A DNA stretch of 64,000 bases from Pedobacter ginsengisoli. Lineage in GTDB: Bacteria; Bacteroidota; Bacteroidia; Sphingobacteriales; Sphingobacteriaceae. Every line of letters begins with the position of its first letter. The stretch's first letter is position 1. This document shows, piece after piece, positions 58,536 to 64,000 of the stretch. Both the position numbers and the translations under genes were made by a program. The notes below the pieces were generated by a model that did not search any database, was not told the DNA's origin, and saw only the letters and a list, made by a program, of their open reading frames with translations. The DNA is taken from positions 1,178,001-1,242,000 of the forward strand of contig NZ_CP024091.1 in NCBI RefSeq assembly GCF_002736205.1, in the 5' to 3' direction.

Positions 58536-61028
58536 ATGATGAAACGCTTGAAATTTGCCATCGCAAGTTTAATATTTCTTTTTGCATCTGCTTTTGCCAT
58601 TAAAGCGCAACCTGTAATTCACGTTAACCAGGTGGCTTACGATTTAGCAGGACCAAAGCAGGCTGTAATTAGCCTGGAAGGTGGCTCTTTGGAATTAAAA
58701 AAGTTTACGTTGATTAATGCTTCTGATCAAAAGATCAGTTTTAGTGCCGCTCTTAAAACCGCAGGCTCTGTTGCGGAATGGTTTCCTGACCGCCAGTTTT
58801 ATACAGCTGATTTTTCTTCATTTAATAAGCCGGGGAAATATAAAATTGATGTGCTGTTTAAAGGGAAGCATTGTACTTCGGCAAGCTTTGATATTTCAGC
58901 CCAGGCACTTGCGGTGAATACCCTGCCCAGCATTATCAATTATTATAAAAAGCAGCGTGCCAACACCCCTCAGGAATTAGAAGCCGATAAAAAGATGTTG
59001 CTTTTTGGTAGTGAAAAAAGAGTAGATGTACATGGGGGCTGGGGTGATGCATCGGGAGATATCAGCAAATACTTTTCTCATTTGGCGTATGCAAACTTTA
59101 TGTCGCCACAACAGATCCCTTTGGTTGTATGGTCAATGGTTAATGCAACCGAGAAGATGCCAGTGCTACTGGATAAACTGAAAATGAAAGAGGATTTGCA
59201 AGCGGAAGCGCTATGGGGTGCCGATTACATGATGCGGTCTTTATCTGATGAGGGATATTTTTACATGACTGTATTTAGTTATTTTAAACAGGATGCAAGT
59301 GCCCGAAGAATTGTAGGATTGGAAGCGAACAGCGTTACTACAGCAGACTATCAATGTGCATTTAGAGAAGGAGGAGGTATGGCAATTGCTTCGCTGGCCC
59401 GCATTTCTTTATGGGGCAGAAATGGTGATTATCAGGCTAATGAATACCTTAAAGCTGCTGAAAGAGCATATGCACATTTGGCTGTAAATAATTTGAAATA
59501 TACTGATGATGGAAAGGAGAACATTATTGATGACTATTGCGCATTAATGGCCGCTACAGAATTGTGGGTAGCCACAGATAGTTCCTACTATAAAGAAGAA
59601 GCACGTAAAAGAGCCTCAAATTTAAGGAATAGAATAACTGATAAGGGATATTTTATAGCCGATGATAAGGACAGACCTTTTTGGCATGCAGCCGATGCTG
59701 GGTTACCGGTTGTTGCTTTGGTTCGTTATCTTGATAAGGAACAGGAAACCAAATACAGAACGCAAACACTTGCTGTAATAAAGAAAGCTATAGATGGTAA
59801 TTTGGAGGTTACCAAATCTGTTAATAACCCCTTTGGATATGCAAGGCAGTACTTTAAACTAAATGGCAAGGTGAAGCAAGGCTTTTTTATACCTCATGAA
59901 AATGAAACAGGCTGGTGGTGGCAGGGAGAAAATGCACGCCTGGGTTCCTTAGCTACTGCATCGTTACTTGGTGGTCGACTCATTTACCCTGAAAAAAGCG
60001 GTTGGGGGGTAAGAAAAGATATTGAGCTTTATGCCGAACAGCAACTTTCATGGATTTTGGGCAGCAATCCTTACTCTATGTGTTTTATGTATGGCTTTGG
60101 ACAGAAAAATGTGCCTTATATGGCGAGTTTGTTTGGTCATGGATCTCAAAAGGGAGGGATTTCTAATGGCATTACAGGGAAAGACGGAAATGCCGATGGG
60201 AGTGGCATAGATTTTAAAACAGAGGCGGGAGGAAATGAATGGCGGTGGACAGAGCAATGGATACCTCACGCTGCATGGTTTTTACAGGCATTAACGGCAA
60301 TAGAGACATTAAATGAACCTAAAATTGATAAGCCGCTATTTAAAGTTTTGGCTTTGGCCGAAAATGGAGGTCACCATATTGCTTTTACTAAAGCAGCGCG
60401 GCCATGGTTAGATGAATTTGCTAAAAAGCATCACTTTGTAATTGATTATATTGACAATACAAATAAAATAGATAGTACCTTTTTAAAGCAGTATAAGCTT
60501 GTTATTCAATTAGATTACCCTCCTTATGCCTGGAAACCAAATGCGGTTAAAGCCTTTGAAGATTATATAGACAATGGGAAGGGTGGATGGCTAGGCTTTC
60601 ATCATGCTACCTTGCTTGGTGAGTTTGATGGGTATCCTATGTGGAACTGGTTTTCTAATTTTATGGGCGGTATAAGGTTCACGAATTATATTGCTGACTT
60701 TGCATCTGCCAATGTAAGGGTAGAGGATAAAAGCCATCCGGTAATGAATGGGGTATCGCCATCATTTAAAGTAGACACAGAAGAATGGTATACTTACAAT
60801 AAAAGCCCAAGGTTAAATGTGCATGTGCTGGCCAATGTAGATGAATCGAGCTACCGACCGGATTCTAAGTTCAAAATGGGCGACCATCCTGTGGTATGGA
60901 TAAACACAAAGGTAAAGGCAAAGAATGTTTATATTTTTATGGGGCACTCGCCAGACTTGCTTATGAACAGCGATTGGAAAAGAATGGTAAGCAATGCGAT
61001 ATTATGGACAGCAGGTAAAGGTAAATAG
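58536..61028 (+). CDS. secreted GH9 glycosidase fused to a ThuA-like domain
   Basis: This 830-residue protein has a signal peptide ending near AIKAQP. Residues about 28-125 form the Ig-like domain found before GH9 (VIHVNQVAYDLAGPKQAVI). Residues about 140-600 form the GH9 (alpha/alpha)6 barrel with DVHGGWGDASGD, whose Asp pair acts as general base, and WILGSNPYSMCFMYGFG. A Glu near NEWRWTEQW may be the acid. Residues about 605-830 form a ThuA-like domain (FKVLALAENGGHHIAF, GWLGFHHATL, HPVVWINTK). ThuA proteins occur in sugar metabolism with unclear chemistry. The order of the fusion is unusual. It precedes a TonB receptor by 58 nt. Confidence 0.85.
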   Translation: MMKRLKFAIASLIFLFASAFAIKAQPVIHVNQVAYDLAGPKQAVISLEGGSLELKKFTLINASDQKISFSAALKTAGSVAEWFPDRQFYTADFSSFNKPGKYKIDVLFKGKHCTSASFDISAQALAVNTLPSIINYYKKQRANTPQELEADKKMLLFGSEKRVDVHGGWGDASGDISKYFSHLAYANFMSPQQIPLVVWSMVNATEKMPVLLDKLKMKEDLQAEALWGADYMMRSLSDEGYFYMTVFSYFKQDASARRIVGLEANSVTTADYQCAFREGGGMAIASLARISLWGRNGDYQANEYLKAAERAYAHLAVNNLKYTDDGKENIIDDYCALMAATELWVATDSSYYKEEARKRASNLRNRITDKGYFIADDKDRPFWHAADAGLPVVALVRYLDKEQETKYRTQTLAVIKKAIDGNLEVTKSVNNPFGYARQYFKLNGKVKQGFFIPHENETGWWWQGENARLGSLATASLLGGRLIYPEKSGWGVRKDIELYAEQQLSWILGSNPYSMCFMYGFGQKNVPYMASLFGHGSQKGGISNGITGKDGNADGSGIDFKTEAGGNEWRWTEQWIPHAAWFLQALTAIETLNEPKIDKPLFKVLALAENGGHHIAFTKAARPWLDEFAKKHHFVIDYIDNTNKIDSTFLKQYKLVIQLDYPPYAWKPNAVKAFEDYIDNGKGGWLGFHHATLLGEFDGYPMWNWFSNFMGGIRFTNYIADFASANVRVEDKSHPVMNGVSPSFKVDTEEWYTYNKSPRLNVHVLANVDESSYRPDSKFKMGDHPVVWINTKVKAKNVYIFMGHSPDLLMNSDWKRMVSNAILWTAGKGK

Positions 61029-61086
61029 TTTGATAGTAGTGATGGAATAGATTTTCTTTTCTATTTTTACGAAAGACTAAGTATAT

Positions 61087-63417
61087 ATGCCAATAGCGAA
61101 GAGATTTGTACCGATACTTTTATTATTTATATGTTTTTGTCAATTTGCTTTTTCTCAGAATAAATTTACAATTAGTGGTGTAGTTACCGACGAAGGGACT
61201 GGAGAAACCTTAATTGGTGCCAGTATTATACTTACGGGTACCGAGGCAACCGGTACTGTAACTAATGCATATGGGTTTTATTCTTTAAGTGCATTGGAAG
61301 GAGTATATGAACTTTCTGTAAGTTTTATTGGCTATAAAACATTAAAACAATCTATAACCATCTCAAAGAACGTTAGACAGAGTTTTGTGCTCCCGACTGA
61401 TAATCAGTTAAATGAAGTGGTTATTTCAGCTGATAAAAGAGATGGTAATGTAAGTAGTCCGCAAATGGGGCTTCAGAAAATCAATATCAGAGAGATCAAT
61501 AATGTACCGGTATTACTTGGAGAACGTGATGTGCTCAAGACCTTGCAGTTACTACCAGGAATTAAATCGGCAGGAGAGGGAAATAGCGGATTTTACGTAA
61601 GGGGTGGGTCTACAGATCAGAACCTGATACTACTGGATGAAGCTCCTGTATATAATGCTTCGCATCTGCTTGGCTTTTTCTCTACTTTTAATTCTGATGC
61701 TATTAAAGATTTAAGTGTTTATAAAGGGGGCATGCCGGCACAATACGGAGGCAGATTAGCTTCGGTGCTGGATATTAAGATGAATGATGGAAACCGTAAG
61801 GATTATACTGCCGAAGGGGGAATTGGTCTGATCTCATCAAGATTAAAAGTAGAAGGGCCAATTGTTAAAGATAAGGGCTCATTTATGGTTAGTGCCCGCA
61901 GAACCTATCTGGATGCCTTTTTAGCATTATCACCTGATAGTGCAATAAGTGGTAACACGCTGTATTTTTATGATGTAAACGCTAAAGCCAATTATGAGTT
62001 GGACGATAAAAATACACTGTACTTATCGGGCTATTTTGGGCGTGATAAACTTGGCATTACAGATGCATTTGGCTTTAATTGGGGTAATGCTACGTTTACC
62101 CTCCGATGGAACCATTTGTATAGCGACCGGCTGTTTTCAAATACTTCTCTGATATACAGTAATTATAATTATGTGATTCAAAATCTAATGGAAGAGAACA
62201 ACTTCGAAGTAAATTCATCTATTAAGGATTTTAATTTAAAAGAGGATTTTGAATATAGCTTAAGCAGCTCGCACAGTTTAAAGCTTGGCTTAAATGCCAT
62301 TCATCATACAATTGCACCAGGTAAACTTACAGCAAGTGACGCATCGAGTGTTAATGCAACTACTTACGAAAACCGTAAGGGGCTGGAACTTGCAGCATAC
62401 TTATCTGACGAGTGGGCGGTAAACGATAAAATGAACCTGGTTTACGGACTTAGGTTAAGTGGTTTCTCTTTATTAGGCCCCGGCAATTTTAAAACTTATG
62501 ATGAAGATGGAAATACAACCGGAACAACCTCTTATAATGCGGGCGAAGTGGTTAAAACCTACTTTAATCTGGAACCGAGAATTTCTGCAAGCTATCAGTT
62601 AGGCTCTGCAAGTTCATTAAAAGCCGCATATACCAGGAATGTTCAAAATATACACCTGATGTCTAATTCAACATCAACTTCTCCAACTGATCTTTACATT
62701 ATGAACAGCAATAATGTGAAGCCGGAAATTGCGGATCAGATAGCAGCAGGATATTTCAGAAACTTTGGTGATAACAACTATGAGTTTTCTGCAGAGTTGT
62801 ATTATAAATGGATGCAAAACCAAATTGAGTACAGAAGCGGAACCGATTTAAGAGGTAATGGTAATGTAGAAGCCGATTTGTTGTATGGCGATGGTAAAGC
62901 ATATGGTATAGAGCTTTTTTTGAAGAAAAGATTTGGCAAGTTTAATGGATGGATTGGCTATACGTGGTCGAGAACACAACGTCAGTTTGATGCTATAAAC
63001 GAAGGGAAATGGTTTTATGCAAAGCAAGACAGAACACATGACTTATCATTGGTTGGTATTTATAAAGCAGGCGCCAGGTGGACTTTCTCTTCTGTTTTTG
63101 TTTACAATACAGGAAATGCAGTTACCTATCCAAGTGGAAAATATCAGATAAATGGACGTACTGCATTTTATTATACAGAAAAAAATGGCTACCGTACACC
63201 TGCTTATCATCGCCTTGATGTTTCTGCTACCCTTGAAGGAAAGCCGGGAAGGAAGCTCCAGTCGAGCTGGTCGTTTGGTATCTACAATGTGTATAACAGG
63301 CAAAATGCATTTGCAATTGATTTTAGAGATAACCCGGATGATGTTTCAAAAACAGAAGTGGTGCGTACCACTTTGTTTGGCCTGATTCCATCGGTAACCT
63401 GGAATTTTAAATTCTAA
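61087..63417 (+). CDS. TonB-dependent receptor with carboxypeptidase-like domain
   Basis: This 776-residue protein has a signal peptide ending near QFAFSQ. A carboxypeptidase-like regulatory domain (about 24-110, TISGVVTDEGTGETLIGAS) precedes the plug with LKTLQLLPGIKSAGEGN, FYVRGGSTDQNLILLDE and YKGGMPAQYGGR. The barrel ends TWNFKF with C-terminal Phe. A DUF4249 lipoprotein gene starts 4 nt later, a known pairing in Bacteroidota. It is the presumed outer-membrane transporter of that pair. The substrate is unknown. Confidence 0.9.
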   Translation: MPIAKRFVPILLLFICFCQFAFSQNKFTISGVVTDEGTGETLIGASIILTGTEATGTVTNAYGFYSLSALEGVYELSVSFIGYKTLKQSITISKNVRQSFVLPTDNQLNEVVISADKRDGNVSSPQMGLQKINIREINNVPVLLGERDVLKTLQLLPGIKSAGEGNSGFYVRGGSTDQNLILLDEAPVYNASHLLGFFSTFNSDAIKDLSVYKGGMPAQYGGRLASVLDIKMNDGNRKDYTAEGGIGLISSRLKVEGPIVKDKGSFMVSARRTYLDAFLALSPDSAISGNTLYFYDVNAKANYELDDKNTLYLSGYFGRDKLGITDAFGFNWGNATFTLRWNHLYSDRLFSNTSLIYSNYNYVIQNLMEENNFEVNSSIKDFNLKEDFEYSLSSSHSLKLGLNAIHHTIAPGKLTASDASSVNATTYENRKGLELAAYLSDEWAVNDKMNLVYGLRLSGFSLLGPGNFKTYDEDGNTTGTTSYNAGEVVKTYFNLEPRISASYQLGSASSLKAAYTRNVQNIHLMSNSTSTSPTDLYIMNSNNVKPEIADQIAAGYFRNFGDNNYEFSAELYYKWMQNQIEYRSGTDLRGNGNVEADLLYGDGKAYGIELFLKKRFGKFNGWIGYTWSRTQRQFDAINEGKWFYAKQDRTHDLSLVGIYKAGARWTFSSVFVYNTGNAVTYPSGKYQINGRTAFYYTEKNGYRTPAYHRLDVSATLEGKPGRKLQSSWSFGIYNVYNRQNAFAIDFRDNPDDVSKTEVVRTTLFGLIPSVTWNFKF

Positions 63418-63421
63418 TAAA

Positions 63422-64000
63422 ATGAAAAAGAGAAGCATACCAATAGTTCTGTTTGTTTTAGCGATTTTAAGTGTACTGCCTGGCTGTGAAAAGGTTATTG
63501 ATTTAAAGCTAGACAATGCACAGCCACAGTTGGTAATATATGGCGGGTTAAGTGACAGATTAGATAACCATTTGGTAACAGTTTCTAAAACATATGATTT
63601 TACCGATGCCAACAGGTTTAATGGAGTTAATGGTGCAAAAGTGCTTTTAAAAAATGAAGAAGGCACCATAATGGAATATGTTGAGGTGTCAAAAGGGGTA
63701 TACCAGAGCCCTAAATTTAGAGGACAGTCTGGCAGGAAATATACATTAGATGTTACATTTGAGGGTAAAACTTATACCGCCAGTTCTACTATGCCCGGTA
63801 AAGTTCCTTTGGATTCTTTAACCTTTAAAGACTTTAGCTTTTTTGGTACAAAAAACACTTATGTAGCCGCTAATTATAACGACCCTAAGGGTGTACAAAA
63901 CCAATACAGGTATATTTTAACCATTAAAGGTAAGGTACAGGATGATGCTGTAAGTGAAGATAGGTTTGATGATGGCAATAAAATATCGAATGTGATATTT
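63422..64000 (+). CDS. DUF4249 lipoprotein (partial, cut by window edge)
   Basis: The open frame starts at ATG 63422 and runs off the right edge after 193 codons. The signal MKKRSIPIVLFVLAILSVL ends with a lipobox-like PGC, giving a lipidated Cys near residue 22. The mature sequence starts EKVIDLKLDNAQPQLVIYGG, the typical DUF4249 opening, and continues as beta-rich sequence. It pairs with the receptor 4 nt upstream and is likely its surface or periplasmic partner. Confidence 0.85.
   Translation, partial: MKKRSIPIVLFVLAILSVLPGCEKVIDLKLDNAQPQLVIYGGLSDRLDNHLVTVSKTYDFTDANRFNGVNGAKVLLKNEEGTIMEYVEVSKGVYQSPKFRGQSGRKYTLDVTFEGKTYTASSTMPGKVPLDSLTFKDFSFFGTKNTYVAANYNDPKGVQNQYRYILTIKGKVQDDAVSEDRFDDGNKISNVIF

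Overview
The window looks like a chromosomal segment of a Bacteroidota bacterium of the family Sphingobacteriaceae, most likely Pedobacter or a close relative. This is inferred from several things. Promoters follow the Bacteroidota pattern TTG-N19-21-TAnnTTTG, and Shine-Dalgarno sequences are mostly absent. There are GLPGLI, DUF4249, DUF2795 and TonB-dependent receptors with carboxypeptidase-like N-terminal domains. One complete rRNA operon is present. No phage, insertion sequence, CRISPR array or plasmid gene is visible. Most of the window is ordinary core genome with an accessory carbohydrate and iron section at the left and a polysaccharide section at the right edge.

Left part (1-14.4 kb): a PNGase F-type de-N-glycosylase cut by the window edge lies 17 nt behind a cytosolic PAS hybrid histidine kinase. 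Next come tRNA-Arg(TCT), a GH36-like alpha-galactosidase, a GH43-like beta-propeller gene broken by a one-base deletion, and a convergent GH123/DUF4091-type glycosidase. An HxlR regulator and a DsbA/SpxH-like thiol protein are divergent around a palindrome that abuts the HxlR promoter. A siderophore-type TonB receptor, a PepSY-TM protein and a small two-helix membrane protein form an iron-uptake operon. Its promoter carries two tandem 22-bp operator-like repeats.

Middle (14.4-31.7 kb): a complete rrn operon (16S, tRNA-Ile, tRNA-Ala, 23S, 5S) with two tandem promoters, processing stems and a terminator. It is followed by SH3b and BON proteins, a PhyH-type dioxygenase, a secreted YciI-like protein, a DEDDh exonuclease/GIY-YIG fusion, a single-domain response regulator, OsmC, a SpmA-SpmB fusion, an S9 peptidase and yidC.

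Right part (31.7-64 kb): pyrG; a GLPGLI/outer-membrane receptor pair in which the GLPGLI signal peptide is out of frame at an A8 tract; trpS, deoxynucleoside kinase, kdsB and a lipoprotein; plsC, gatC, an ABC ATPase, a cobalamin adenosyltransferase and DUF2795; an lmo0937-type mini-protein; ispD, queA and an ABC permease; a nitrilase-like hydrolase; an aminotransferase; and CDF transporter, NUDIX, bioA and a diiron ferritin-like protein. A tightly overlapping four-gene ligase-associated DNA repair cassette follows (MBL exonuclease, ATP-dependent ligase, Lhr-like helicase, PdeM phosphoesterase). The window ends with a GH9-ThuA fusion and a TonB receptor/DUF4249 pair cut by the edge.

I found no clearly new multi-gene system. 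The strongest leads are the kinase/PNGase F operon, the tandem iron-type operator, the two frameshifts, the diiron protein beside bioA, and the GH9-ThuA fusion.
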